Source: Lachnospiraceae bacterium (GTDB lineage Bacteria > Bacillota > Clostridia > Lachnospirales > Lachnospiraceae). From it: a stretch of 64,000 nt of DNA. The stretch covers positions 1-64,000 of the forward strand of contig JAFSLV010000002.1 of assembly GCA_017448245.1 (NCBI GenBank), written 5' to 3'. This document shows positions 1-8,480 of this stretch, in pieces; the stretch's first letter is position 1; the number at the start of each line of letters is the position of its first letter. A program made the position numbers and the translations under genes. The notes below the pieces were generated by a model, which was not told where the DNA came from, did no database searches, and saw only the letters and a list, made by a program, of their open reading frames with translations.

Positions 1-30
1 ATCTTCAAGAAGTGGTACAATAAAATCCAT
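1..30 (-). CDS. 5' end of an unidentified gene running off the left edge
   Basis: Only the first ten codons are inside the window (MDFIVPLLED). The ATG is preceded by an AAAGGGGG Shine-Dalgarno stretch and a TATAAT box about 40 bases upstream, so this is very likely a real start. The product cannot be told from ten residues. Confidence 0.6.
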   Translation of the reverse strand, partial: MDFIVPLLED

Positions 31-96
31 GAGAGTATCCCCCTTTTAAAGGTATTTTTTTCCCAAAACCATTATACCCAAAGGTGAGATACTCTC
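31..96 (-). promoter_or_regulatory. promoter with flanking inverted repeat for the edge gene
   Basis: The minus strand has a perfect TATAAT at 71-76 but no clear -35 box. A 9-base inverted repeat, GAGAGTATC at 31-39 and GATACTCTC at 88-96, flanks this -10 box. One arm lies upstream of the -10 and the other abuts the start codon of the edge gene, so it cannot be a simple RNA hairpin. It fits paired operator half-sites better. Confidence 0.45.
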
Positions 97-138
97 TTTC
101 TTTTATTTTTTATTCAACTGACACTTTCTTTACTCCAT

Positions 139-1863
139 TCAGTTTTTGAGCTCGCGGAGCATCTGCGCAAGAAGCGTGCCCGCGCCGACGGCCAGTTGCT
201 CCGTTTTGCGGATCCGCACATAGTACCTGCCGTAAATGGCATGCAGATTTTCCAGATAGGAGGTCTTCCCCGTAAAGATCGCACCGACCATGAACTGCTT
301 TTCCCTCAGGCTTCCCACCGCCTCGATCGTATCGTTGACCGCGGCAAAGCCGTCATATTCCCTTGCAAATACCGACCCCTCCTCCGGCGGCATCTTTTGC
401 GAGTCGTTCGGATGCGCATCCGTAAGGACAAGTAACAGCTTCTTCTCCGCGCCCTTTTCCGTGAGTTTCTCCAGTGCGCCAAGTGCCAGTCCGTCCCGGT
501 TCCAGCCTGCCGCATAATACCTGAAGATCCGGTTACAGTCCGCATCCTCATAGGATTTCAGCAGCTGCAGCACGGTAAATCCCTTGACGGAACGGAAGGC
601 TTCCACCTGCACCGGCACGTGGCACCTTGTAAGGCTCCTTGCCAGCACATAGGCCTGCGCGGCGATGATTTCCTGTGCGGAAGCGCGGGAAGAAGAAGCA
701 TCCAGAAGAATATCGACCGAGAGATTGTTCTCCACCTCGTCTCCCGGATGCGTAAAGACATAAGGATCGTCCAGGAGCTTCATCCGGTACGCCCTTGCCG
801 CATCCAGGGTGCCCTCCCTTGCCCGCTCGGGAAGAGGTTCGAGGAAGGTCGAAAGAAGTGCGTCGAGCTGCGCCGTCAGCTGGCGGATCCCCGCGGCGAT
901 CATTACGGAAGATCGCTGATAAAACGCGGTGTTCTTTTCGTGCTGTTTACGGATATCCGCGGCAAGCAGCTTTGCCTCCTTATGCTTCATCTCGTCCGGC
1001 AGCGTCTCGCCTTTGGCATACCACAAACGGCACGATTCGTGGGCCCCTGTGCAAAGCGCATTTTCGAGCACCGTCATCTGTGCCTGATCATAGAGGCACT
1101 CCCCGAAGCATGTGCGGATATACTCCTCGTCCTCTTTGCCGCGCGCAAGCTCCCTTGTGCTCAAAAAGGACGCTCTTTGCTCCGCGCTCGTGCCGCTGCC
1201 CCTGACGATCAGGGAATCCTGCATTCTTGCGTCCCTGCGCATGACGTTGCGAAGGATCTGTGACAGCTGTGCGCTGACGGGAATCCCCTCATGCGCACCC
1301 AGGCGGAAATCACGGAAACGAAACTCGTCAATCAGGATATTTTTCAGCTGTCCGATCAGCTCCTTTGTATCACACGAACCGGGAATTTGCAACTTTTCAA
1401 ACAGTCTTTTTGCGCCCGGTGTCATGAGAAAGGGCCTGTCTCCCCTGACCTCCCCCCACCTGAACCGCATCTGCTCGTATACGCGCGGATTATGCGCCAT
1501 CATCTCCTGACGGGAAAGTGTCTCCTCCTCCTTGAAAAAGCTCTCCGCGTACTGCCTGCGCATATGCGCAAGCATCGGGCGATCCGGAATCTCCTTCTCG
1601 TAGAGACACTGCTCGATCCCGAGCCACACAAGCATATCGAGCGCCCGGGCCCTTGCGCTGTGCGCATAAGAGGCAAAAAAGGCATTCAGCGCCTCCGTGT
1701 CGAGCCACCTGATTGCCAGTCCGATCACCGTATTCAAATAAAAATCGGGAGAGCCGTCCGGTTTGAACGCAAGAAACGGTGCCTCACAATCATAACGCCC
1801 CGCCGCGTTCCAGACCTGGTTCATCGCCCGGCGTTGCATGGAACCCGTGCGCTTTGTCTTCAT
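139..1863 (-). CDS. VWA-domain protein, partner of a MoxR-type AAA+ ATPase
   Basis: This 574-residue protein has a C-terminal von Willebrand A domain with an intact MIDAS motif DASSS near residue 388, followed by VLTDAHPND, where the later metal-site residues are expected. The first 370 residues are helical and charged and match no domain I can name. Its ATG overlaps the stop of the AAA+ gene in an ATGA junction, so the two are translationally coupled. MoxR/VWA pairs generally act as chaperones that insert cofactors or remodel complexes; the client here is unknown. It resembles the NorD/CoxE type in layout only. It is the last gene before the edge gene's promoter. Confidence 0.7.
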   Translation of the reverse strand: MKTKRTGSMQRRAMNQVWNAAGRYDCEAPFLAFKPDGSPDFYLNTVIGLAIRWLDTEALNAFFASYAHSARARALDMLVWLGIEQCLYEKEIPDRPMLAHMRRQYAESFFKEEETLSRQEMMAHNPRVYEQMRFRWGEVRGDRPFLMTPGAKRLFEKLQIPGSCDTKELIGQLKNILIDEFRFRDFRLGAHEGIPVSAQLSQILRNVMRRDARMQDSLIVRGSGTSAEQRASFLSTRELARGKEDEEYIRTCFGECLYDQAQMTVLENALCTGAHESCRLWYAKGETLPDEMKHKEAKLLAADIRKQHEKNTAFYQRSSVMIAAGIRQLTAQLDALLSTFLEPLPERAREGTLDAARAYRMKLLDDPYVFTHPGDEVENNLSVDILLDASSSRASAQEIIAAQAYVLARSLTRCHVPVQVEAFRSVKGFTVLQLLKSYEDADCNRIFRYYAAGWNRDGLALGALEKLTEKGAEKKLLLVLTDAHPNDSQKMPPEEGSVFAREYDGFAAVNDTIEAVGSLREKQFMVGAIFTGKTSYLENLHAIYGRYYVRIRKTEQLAVGAGTLLAQMLRELKN

Positions 1864-2789
1864 GCGGTAAAGACATCCTCCGCGGTCAGATCCGCGGGAA
1901 GTCTTGCGCTCACCACGTCGCGCACGAGCTGCTGTTCAAAGGGATCAAAGGTCTTGTTGACGATGCACATATCGAGGGCCGCCCCCGACGCAATTCCCTT
2001 TTCGATCAGTCTGAGGGCGTCTAAAAGGCCCCTCAGATCCACCGCGCGGTCGGAAATATCGGCGTGCGACGCCTTCTTTTCGAGCTCGTAAAAGAGCTTC
2101 ATGAACTGGTCGCAGATCTGATCATTGATCGCGGGAAAACGGCCGGTGATCAGTTTTTTAAGATCCTTCTCCGTGGCAACCGGCATATTGAGTACCACAA
2201 AACGGCTCGCCAGCGCGGCATTCAGGTCTCTTGTTCCCGCGTAACCGTAATTCATCGTCGCAATGAACCGGGCCGCCTCATGCACGCGGACCTTTTTGTA
2301 TCCCGGCACATCGATGATATGCCTGAAATCCAGCGCCGAATGCAGCACCGCCAGCGCCTCGTTTCTTGCCATATTGATCTCGTCGAGCACGACAAATCCG
2401 CCGTTTTGTGCCGTCAGATAGATGGGACCCGGCCTGAAGACCACCTTGTCGCCGTCATAGGTGTCCGCGCCGATCAGAAAGGATGCTTCCGTCGAGATAT
2501 GGAAGGATACGTTCCATGCGGGTCTGCCGAATACATAGGCGAGGTTTTCCGCAAGCACGTTTTTGCCGGTCGCCTTCGGCCCCGTGAGCAACAGGTTTTC
2601 TCCCGCAAGGAGCGCGGCGATGGCCTTCTCCCAGACGTCTTTTCCGTAGTAGAGATACTCCGGCACGGGGATTCTGTCCCGGAATTCCTCCTCCCTCACC
2701 GGAAACTGCGCACGAAATTCCTTTACGCCCTCGACGAGCCTGCTTGCAATGCCTTCCTGTTCCAGAAATTGCAGAATATCGATATCCAA
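1860..2789 (-). CDS. MoxR-family AAA+ ATPase
   Basis: This 309-residue protein has a Walker A motif GPKATGKN near residue 70 and a Walker B motif VVLDEIN near residue 135, with MoxR-like sensor regions (ATMNYGYAGTRDLN). The start is TTG at 2789, with an AAAGGAAA ribosome site at good distance; no ATG fits better. It overlaps the downstream VWA gene by four bases and follows the 2838-3851 gene by 48 bases, so all three may be one transcript. The expected role is ATP-driven remodelling of a target protein complex together with the VWA partner, in the cytoplasm. The target is not evident from the neighbours. Confidence 0.8.
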   Translation of the reverse strand: MDIDILQFLEQEGIASRLVEGVKEFRAQFPVREEEFRDRIPVPEYLYYGKDVWEKAIAALLAGENLLLTGPKATGKNVLAENLAYVFGRPAWNVSFHISTEASFLIGADTYDGDKVVFRPGPIYLTAQNGGFVVLDEINMARNEALAVLHSALDFRHIIDVPGYKKVRVHEAARFIATMNYGYAGTRDLNAALASRFVVLNMPVATEKDLKKLITGRFPAINDQICDQFMKLFYELEKKASHADISDRAVDLRGLLDALRLIEKGIASGAALDMCIVNKTFDPFEQQLVRDVVSARLPADLTAEDVFTA

Positions 2790-2837
2790 AAAGCGTTTCC
2801 TTTCCCGCCCCGGATGGCGTATGCGGTGACGCGTCTT

Positions 2838-3851
2838 TTACTGATAATCGCAGATCAAAAACATCGGCTTGACCGCGACCACTTCGTCATATTCCTTCTG
2901 TGAGACCTGTACGCTCTTGTCGAGCCCCTTCAGTTCTTCCTTGACATAGGCAAAAGCTTCTTCGACCGTGACGGCCTTTCCTTTTTTGATCGCGCGGATC
3001 ATCCGGTCAAGGACAATCGGGTGCGCATACTGCGGCGGAACCGGAAAGTCCTTTTCTCCCTCGAGATAGATCCGCATGTCGGAGAGCGCGTTCTCCCATT
3101 CCTTTTGCACCGCGGCCTTGTTGTTGCGGCCCGTGGGCAGGACGCGCGCGCTGACGACGAGAAACGTAAAGGTAAATCCGCCCAGCACGGCAAAGATCGC
3201 GCCGCGCACATCCATGAAAAAGTATAAGAACAATCCGATCACCGCCGCGGCGATCGCGGCGACCAGAATCATGACCGCAACGTAAACATAAAAGGGATTG
3301 GTCATGTCGGAGGAGCGCTTGCGCCTGGCGCTTGCCGAAAGATTCTCCGAAAGACCTGCGCGGATTTTCAGCATGCTCTTTGCGTTCTCGAGCTTTGTAA
3401 CGGCGCTCTTTGCCTCCGGTGTCAGCTCCCTGAGATACGAAGCCAGCTCTTTTTCCTCCGCCTCTCTCAGCTTCCTTTCCGCCTCCGCGCTGTGAACCGG
3501 AATCTCCGGATGATCCTTTTGCATCTGCGAAAGCAACAGATCCACCTCGTCCTCATGCTTGAAGTTGCATTTCTTTTCCGTGCCGTCCTTCATCTGTACG
3601 ACAAAATAGGCCATTGCGCCGAAGACGCCCTTTCCGGTATATCCTCCCTTGGACATGGCGACCCGTTTAAAGACGCGCGCAATGTCCGCATAGACGACAT
3701 AATACATGCGCTTGATATAAAAGCTGTTGACATAGAGCGCCTTGTCGCCGATGGCGCAGGGGCCCACCCTGAGCGCTCTGCGCTTATCGAAGGACAGCTC
3801 CTCCGAAGAAAGCGGCGTCTGCCCGATCCGGAATGTAGGAATCAGTCCCAT
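2838..3851 (-). CDS. membrane protein of unknown function with two central TM segments
   Basis: I do not recognise this 337-residue protein. The first 120 residues are soluble and beta-rich and look PH-like (MGLIPTFRIG onward). A charged helical stretch follows, then two hydrophobic segments at roughly residues 195-245, then a soluble C-terminal tail. The ATG at 3851 is chosen because it has an AAGGAGAAG ribosome site; the frame stays open further upstream, but that part lies inside cstA on the same strand. A promoter with TATAAT lies at 3942-3970. It precedes the MoxR/VWA pair and could be its membrane client or anchor, which is inference from position only. Confidence 0.6.
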   Translation of the reverse strand: MGLIPTFRIGQTPLSSEELSFDKRRALRVGPCAIGDKALYVNSFYIKRMYYVVYADIARVFKRVAMSKGGYTGKGVFGAMAYFVVQMKDGTEKKCNFKHEDEVDLLLSQMQKDHPEIPVHSAEAERKLREAEEKELASYLRELTPEAKSAVTKLENAKSMLKIRAGLSENLSASARRKRSSDMTNPFYVYVAVMILVAAIAAAVIGLFLYFFMDVRGAIFAVLGGFTFTFLVVSARVLPTGRNNKAAVQKEWENALSDMRIYLEGEKDFPVPPQYAHPIVLDRMIRAIKKGKAVTVEEAFAYVKEELKGLDKSVQVSQKEYDEVVAVKPMFLICDYQ

Positions 3852-3902
3852 GGTCTTTTCTTCTCCTTGAACCCTGTATTTACTTATGTTACCCCTGATG
3901 GG

Positions 3903-3938
3903 AAACGGCGGAAGGAAGTTGCCTTCCTTCCGCCGTTT
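3903..3938 (-). terminator. strong hairpin after cstA
   Basis: A perfect 15-base inverted repeat (AAACGGCGGAAGGAA at 3903-3917, its complement at 3924-3938) sits just downstream of the cstA stop. Only a short T run follows it on the minus strand, so termination may be partial. A promoter at 3942-3970 would start transcription inside the first arm, so the hairpin may also form part of the leader of the next gene. Confidence 0.6.
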
Positions 3939-3941
3939 ATG

Positions 3942-3970
3942 ATTATACCACGTTTGAGCGGATGTGTCTT
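3942..3970 (-). promoter_or_regulatory. promoter for the 2838-3851 membrane protein
   Basis: The minus strand has an extended -10, TGG then TATAAT at 3942-3947, with an AAGACA -35 box at 3965-3970 and a 17-base spacer. It lies directly after the cstA coding region. Confidence 0.5.
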
Positions 3971-3972
3971 TC

Positions 3973-5553
3973 TTATGCGGACGCTTCCGCCTTGCCCTTC
4001 TGCTTGTTGACCGCAAACAGGAAAATCGCAAGGAAGGCCACCGCAAAGACGATACCCGCGGGATACGCGACACCGGTTGCCCATTCGACGAGCTTTCTGC
4101 CGGTCGTGCCGTCGTCCTTGGTGATGACTTCATACGTATTGAGCATGGAGCCCAGGCACTCTTCCGCGATCACGAAATATGTCACGGAAACGGCCGTCAT
4201 AAAGGTCGCGGGTACCGCGCAGATCCAGTAATTCTTCTTTTCCTTGGCCAGATACATCGCCGCCGCCCATAAGACGATCATCGCGAGTGTCTGGTTGGAC
4301 CAGGAGAAGTATCTCCAGATCACGTTGTAGTCGATCTTGCCGAGTGCGTTGCCTACACCGAGGATCGCGCCGACACCGAGCACCGGGATCGTAAGTCCCA
4401 GACGCTTCTTGATGTCGCCCTGATCGATCTTGAACCAGTCGGCAATCGTCAGTCTTGCGGAACGGAATGCCGTATCACCCGAGGTGATCGGGCAGGCGAT
4501 AACGCCGAGCATCGCGATCGCGACACCGAAGACACCGCCCATGGTCAGCTTGGAGATCGCATACACCGTCACCGGTGCGCCTGCGCCCTGTCCCGCCGCA
4601 TGAAGACCGACGGAACCGTAGAAGGTGCAGCCTGCCGCCGCCCAGATCATGGCAATGATGCCTTCCGCGGTCATCGCGCCGGAAAAGACGAAACGGCCCT
4701 GGCGCTCACTCTTTAAGCAGCGCGCCATCATCGGGGACTGGGTGGCATGGAATCCGGACAACGCACCGCAGGCAACGGTGATGAACATCGTCGACCAGAG
4801 CGGCGTTCCGGACGGATGGAGCGAACGGAAATTGTTCCACAGTTCCGGCATCGTATATACGGCACCGCCTGCTTCCTCAACGGCGCAGACCGTTCCCTGG
4901 AGTCTTAAGACACCGATGCCGACGCCGATCGCCATGACGATCAGGCAGATACCAAAGACCGGATAGATGCGGCCGATGACCTTGTCGATCGGCACGAAGG
5001 TGGAAATAAAGTAATAAATCAGGATTACGACGACCCAGAACAGCGTCTTGCCGTAGAAGGCAGCCGCGGCCGCTTCGTTGGCACCGTTGTCCGTGATCAG
5101 CACGCGGAGCAGACCTGCCGGTCCGACCGCAAACACGGTACCGACCATGACAAGCAGCACAACCGCAAACACGCGCATGACATAACCGAGGATCGGTCCG
5201 AGATAGGTCGTAACGACCTCGGAGATCGATGCGCCGTTGTTACGCTCTGACAACATACCGGAAAAATAGTCGTGTACGCAGCCCGCAAACACCGTACCGA
5301 AGGTGATCCACAGATACACGACGGGGCCCCAGAACGCGCCGGACAGTGCACCGTTGATGGGACCGAGTCCCGCGATGTTGAGGAGCTGGATCAGAAACAT
5401 CTTCCACTGAGGCATGACGACGTAGTCGACACCGTCATTGATCGCGACGGCAGGCGTCTCACGGTCGTCGGGCCCGAAGATGTTCTCTACCAGCTTGCTG
5501 TAGGTGAAATAGCCGCCTACAATGATGACGCAGCAGAGAATAAAACTAATCAT
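3973..5553 (-). CDS. cstA: carbon starvation protein A (peptide/pyruvate transporter family)
   Basis: The product is 526 residues, the shorter Firmicute form of CstA (E. coli CstA is about 700). It is highly hydrophobic with many predicted membrane helices and carries the family's N-terminal signature (GPINGALSGAFWGP) and conserved stretches such as ATQSPMMARC. The ATG at 5553 has a GGAAGGAGGG ribosome site; an in-frame ATG 27 codons upstream would begin inside the promoter region. CstA proteins import peptides or pyruvate during carbon limitation. It is monocistronic, divergent from manA, with a promoter at 5606-5634 and a strong hairpin behind it. Confidence 0.88.
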   Translation of the reverse strand: MISFILCCVIIVGGYFTYSKLVENIFGPDDRETPAVAINDGVDYVVMPQWKMFLIQLLNIAGLGPINGALSGAFWGPVVYLWITFGTVFAGCVHDYFSGMLSERNNGASISEVVTTYLGPILGYVMRVFAVVLLVMVGTVFAVGPAGLLRVLITDNGANEAAAAAFYGKTLFWVVVILIYYFISTFVPIDKVIGRIYPVFGICLIVMAIGVGIGVLRLQGTVCAVEEAGGAVYTMPELWNNFRSLHPSGTPLWSTMFITVACGALSGFHATQSPMMARCLKSERQGRFVFSGAMTAEGIIAMIWAAAGCTFYGSVGLHAAGQGAGAPVTVYAISKLTMGGVFGVAIAMLGVIACPITSGDTAFRSARLTIADWFKIDQGDIKKRLGLTIPVLGVGAILGVGNALGKIDYNVIWRYFSWSNQTLAMIVLWAAAMYLAKEKKNYWICAVPATFMTAVSVTYFVIAEECLGSMLNTYEVITKDDGTTGRKLVEWATGVAYPAGIVFAVAFLAIFLFAVNKQKGKAEASA

Positions 5554-5605
5554 AAAACCCTCCTTCCAAAACCTTCTGCTTCTGCAAAATATGCTATTCA
5601 TAAAA

Positions 5606-5634
5606 AGTTTATGTGATTTTTTCACTGATTGCAA
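5606..5634 (-). promoter_or_regulatory. cstA promoter
   Basis: Minus strand -35 TTGCAA (5629-5634), 17-base spacer, -10 TAAACT (5606-5611). The spacer contains the small dyad GTGA-N5-TCAC, which may be an operator half-pair. It directs cstA. Confidence 0.5.
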
Positions 5635-5697
5635 TTAGAAAATACGCCAAATCTTTTGCTTTCTTTTATACAATCTTCACAAAAATAACTAATGTTG

Positions 5698-5706
5698 TGC
5701 TATAAT
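5698..5706 (+). promoter_or_regulatory. extended -10 of manA, leaderless arrangement
   Basis: TGC followed by a perfect TATAAT at 5701-5706. The manA ATG begins only seven bases after the -10 box and there is no Shine-Dalgarno sequence, so transcription would start at or next to the start codon. A TTCACA -35 candidate (5676-5681) is 19 bases upstream. Confidence 0.6.
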
Positions 5707-5713
5707 ATGAAAT

Positions 5714-6754
5714 ATGAATGTCCCAAATGTGCACGAACCGGTTCTTTTTATGCGTCCCTACTGCCGAGAGGTCCTCTGGGGGGGTACCGCACTGCGGGAC
5801 AGCTTCGGCTACGAAATCCCCTCCGCGCACACGGGAGAGGCCTGGATTGTCAGTGCGGTCGGGGAGGCGCTTCTTGCACCGGACGATACCCGTGCCCCCT
5901 TCCCTTATCCCGGCGAGAGCTGCGTTTTGGGCTCCTCCTTTGACGGAATGCCGCTGTCTGTTCTCTACAGGGAACGCAGGGATCTGTTCGGAGGACTACC
6001 CTCCGATACCTTTCCTTTGCTGGTCAAAATGATCGATGCGCACGACGATCTGAGCGTGCAGGTCCATCCGGATGATGCTTACGCACAGCGGACGGAGGGC
6101 GTTCCCTACGGCAAAAACGAATGCTGGTATATCCTCGACCACACCCCCGGCGCCTCCATCATTGCGGGACATAGTGCAAAGGATCGTGAAACGCTTACGC
6201 GCATGATCCGGGAGGGAGACTGGGCGCATCTTCTGAAAAAACAGGAAATACATACGGAGGATTTTTTCTATATCCCTGCCGGTACCGTCCACGCGCTCTT
6301 GCGCGGAACGCTCCTTCTGGAGATCCAGCAGACCTCCAATCTGACGTACCGGCTCTATGATTACGACCGGATGCAAAACGGCAAAAAAAGAGACCTCCAT
6401 ATCGAAAAGGCCCTGGATGTCATTACCTGTCCGCAGGAGGTCGCGCCTTTGCCAAGCGGAACGGGGGCCCTGCCCTCCGGGAGAGACTCCTGCCGCATTC
6501 TCTTATCGAACCGCCTCTTTCGGATCGAGGAGTGGACCATGCCCGACCTGCACGGCGGGTTTCCCTTCCTCATCCGCTCGCCCCGCTTCGAGATCTTTGT
6601 CATCACCGAAGGGCAGGGGCATGTGCACTACGGCGCACGCATGCAGCATTCTTCGGACATCAAAAAGGGTGACGTCTTCATCGCGACCGCTTACTGCGAC
6701 ATGCTTCGCTTCTTCGGTGCGATGAAGTGCGTCACCGCTGCAATTCCTTTTTAA
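5714..6754 (+). CDS. manA: mannose-6-phosphate isomerase, class I
   Basis: This 346-residue cupin-fold enzyme interconverts mannose 6-phosphate and fructose 6-phosphate in the cytoplasm. Family signatures are visible: the N-terminal EVLWGG, the zinc-site stretch SVQVHPDDAYA near residue 115, the KNECWYIL region, and the FFYIPAGTVHAL strand near residue 185. It matches the short Bacillus-type family. The start at 5714 keeps the expected N-terminus ahead of EVLWGG but lacks a ribosome site, because the -10 box ends at 5706. It is convergent with the zinc-ribbon gene, 19 bases away, with no clear terminator between them. Confidence 0.87.
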   Translation: MNVPNVHEPVLFMRPYCREVLWGGTALRDSFGYEIPSAHTGEAWIVSAVGEALLAPDDTRAPFPYPGESCVLGSSFDGMPLSVLYRERRDLFGGLPSDTFPLLVKMIDAHDDLSVQVHPDDAYAQRTEGVPYGKNECWYILDHTPGASIIAGHSAKDRETLTRMIREGDWAHLLKKQEIHTEDFFYIPAGTVHALLRGTLLLEIQQTSNLTYRLYDYDRMQNGKKRDLHIEKALDVITCPQEVAPLPSGTGALPSGRDSCRILLSNRLFRIEEWTMPDLHGGFPFLIRSPRFEIFVITEGQGHVHYGARMQHSSDIKKGDVFIATAYCDMLRFFGAMKCVTAAIPF

Positions 6755-6773
6755 AAGAGTTCTTTCTTTCCGC

Positions 6774-7463
6774 TCAGAATGTACTTTCCTCCGGCGGCTG
6801 ATCCCCCGTTTTTTCTTCCTCCGCGGATGGTTCTTCCTGTGCGGAAGATTCTTCCCGTGCGGAATCCTCCTCCGGCGGCGTATCCTGTGCGGGCGGTGCG
6901 ACAAAGCCCGTAGGGGTTCCGCACTTGGCACAGAACTTGGCATTCGGCAGGATCGGCGTCCCGCAATTCTTGCAGACATCTCCCCCGGGCTGCATCAGGG
7001 GCGTTTCCGCGCCGGGCACCGGTGCGCCCATCGGAGGCTGTCCCATCGGAGGCTGTCCCATCGGAGGCTGTGCGAATCCCGGCGGCGGTGCCATACCGGG
7101 CTGTCCGTACTGCGGCATCTGCGGCGGAGGGGGCAGCGGCATTTCTCCCCCGCAATGCGGGCAGAAACGATTGCCCTGCGGTACAATCCCGTTGCACTTG
7201 GGGCAGATCGCATCTCCTTTGATCTGTGCAATCTTCTCCTCGACGGCACGGGTATTGGCATTCACCGCATCGATCGCCTCGATCAGACGTGCATAATCCG
7301 GTTCGTCCGCATTCTCCGACTTTTTATGGTCATAATACATCTGTCCGAGCTGCGAAAACATCTCCATCCGCTGCTGGCGGAGTCTTCCAAGCTCGCCGTT
7401 GAGCCGGTTGGTTTCGGAAAAGTCCTTTGCCTTCTTTCCCATGTTGTCAAAAAAATTTGCCAT
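6774..7463 (-). CDS. double zinc-ribbon protein with Pro/Gly/Gln-rich linker
   Basis: The product has 229 residues. A helical N-terminal region of about 85 residues (start MANFFDNMGKKAKDFS) is followed by a zinc ribbon CPKC/CPHC near residues 88-105, a low-complexity linker with GQPPM repeats, a second zinc ribbon CKNC/CAKC near residues 165-182, and an acidic Glu/Pro-rich tail. It has no signal peptide or membrane segment. Such zinc-ribbon adaptor proteins are common in Clostridia, but their role is unknown. The start has a strong AGGAGG site. The gene at 9267-10208 has a similar design but is membrane-bound. Confidence 0.7.
   Translation of the reverse strand: MANFFDNMGKKAKDFSETNRLNGELGRLRQQRMEMFSQLGQMYYDHKKSENADEPDYARLIEAIDAVNANTRAVEEKIAQIKGDAICPKCNGIVPQGNRFCPHCGGEMPLPPPPQMPQYGQPGMAPPPGFAQPPMGQPPMGQPPMGAPVPGAETPLMQPGGDVCKNCGTPILPNAKFCAKCGTPTGFVAPPAQDTPPEEDSAREESSAQEEPSAEEEKTGDQPPEESTF
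7029..7073 (-). repeat. three tandem 15-base repeats inside the zinc-ribbon gene
   Basis: The unit catcggaggctgtcc occurs three times in a row, the third with one change, and encodes GQPPM repeats in the linker. Length change by slippage would stay in frame. Confidence 0.85.
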
Positions 7464-7513
7464 AGCTCCTCCTTGTGCGCGGCCATGCGCGTGTGTCCAA
7501 TAAAACTGATGTC

Positions 7514-7543
7514 AGTATAGCATCATCCGGCTCGGACATACAA
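7514..7543 (-). promoter_or_regulatory. promoter of the 6774-7463 zinc-ribbon gene
   Basis: Minus strand -35 TTGTAT (7538-7543), 18-base spacer, and an extended -10, TGC then TATACT (7514-7519). The leader is about 45 bases and contains the AGGAGG site. Confidence 0.55.
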
Positions 7544-7552
7544 GTACTTTTC

Positions 7553-8452
7553 CTAAAAGGTCTTCAGCATCCGCACATAGCGGCCCTTTTGTGCATGTGC
7601 GCGTACCCTCCTGCCGTTTCCCTCTCCCGGATAGATGCCGCCGTAGATATCCTCCTCCACCTCGAGCGTTTCCACCGCTTCAAACCCGAGCCGGTAAAGG
7701 AGCCTGAGCGACACCCCGTTGCCCTCCTTGACCAGCGCCTGTACCCTGTCCAAAAGCAGCGCCTCTTTGCCGTATGCAAGAACCGCCCCGATCATTTCCG
7801 TTGCATATCCTTTTTTCTGCCAGGGGACGCCGACCAGAAACCCGATCTCCGTATTCTCAAAACCGCCCCTGACCGAATATCCGCAGCGCCCGACGATGTC
7901 TCCCGTCTCCTTTTCGATCACCGTCCAGACACCGAATCCCGTCAGCGCATAGACATTGCGGATGTAATCCGCCATGTACCGCTTTTCGTCTTCCGGATTC
8001 CCGAACAGTCCCTCCATATACCGGGTCATCTCCGGCGGCTGATAGATCTCATAAAAGGCATCCACATCCTCCACGGTGCTTTCGCGAAGGCGAAGCCTCT
8101 TGGTTTCGAGGATTTCCCACGGCTCACCGGAAAGACGCTGGTATGCCTTGATATAAGAATCGGCATCGATCTCTTCGATCTCCTCAAAGATATAGGCGAC
8201 CCCCGAAAAATCCGCCGCACGGTTTGCCGCATGACGGTAAGCGATCGCACGGCATCCCGCACCGGTCTTTTTTTTCAGATCCGCAGGGTCGTCGCAGACA
8301 AAAAGCGTCTCCCGCTCCTGCGCCGTATCCTCCCCGTCCCCGGTCACCCGTGCGTCCAGGCCCTCTTTTTGCAGATGCGCGCATGCCTTAGCGGCGGCAT
8401 CCCGCGCCGTCTCATCCGTCGTGTGCAACACAAAGCGTATTTTTTTCATCAT
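7553..8452 (-). CDS. GNAT N-acetyltransferase with N-terminal extension
   Basis: The product has 299 residues. Residues from about 125 to 295 form a RimJ/RimL-like GNAT domain: TKRLRLRES at its start, GRCGYSVR, the EIGFLVG strand and the acetyl-CoA loop QKKGYATEM. The first 120 residues are an extra domain with a Rossmann-like pattern that I cannot name. The start is taken as the ATG at 8452 (MMKKIRF); a TTG at 8488 in the same frame has no ribosome site either. A TGGTATCAT extended -10 lies six bases upstream, so the mRNA may be leaderless. The acetyl acceptor is unknown. Confidence 0.75.
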   Translation of the reverse strand: MMKKIRFVLHTTDETARDAAAKACAHLQKEGLDARVTGDGEDTAQERETLFVCDDPADLKKKTGAGCRAIAYRHAANRAADFSGVAYIFEEIEEIDADSYIKAYQRLSGEPWEILETKRLRLRESTVEDVDAFYEIYQPPEMTRYMEGLFGNPEDEKRYMADYIRNVYALTGFGVWTVIEKETGDIVGRCGYSVRGGFENTEIGFLVGVPWQKKGYATEMIGAVLAYGKEALLLDRVQALVKEGNGVSLRLLYRLGFEAVETLEVEEDIYGGIYPGEGNGRRVRAHAQKGRYVRMLKTF

Positions 8453-8480
8453 GACACCATGATACCACTTATGGTATGAT
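8451..8480 (+). promoter_or_regulatory. promoter of the cyclophilin gene
   Basis: -35 ATGACA (8451-8456), 18-base spacer, and an extended -10, TGG then TATGAT (8475-8480). It overlaps the start codon and promoter of the divergent GNAT gene. Confidence 0.6.

Noticed and set aside
8462..8478. Palindrome ATACCActtaTGGTAT as a repressor operator
   Set aside because: It is fully explained by two opposing extended -10 boxes; an operator remains possible but is not needed.
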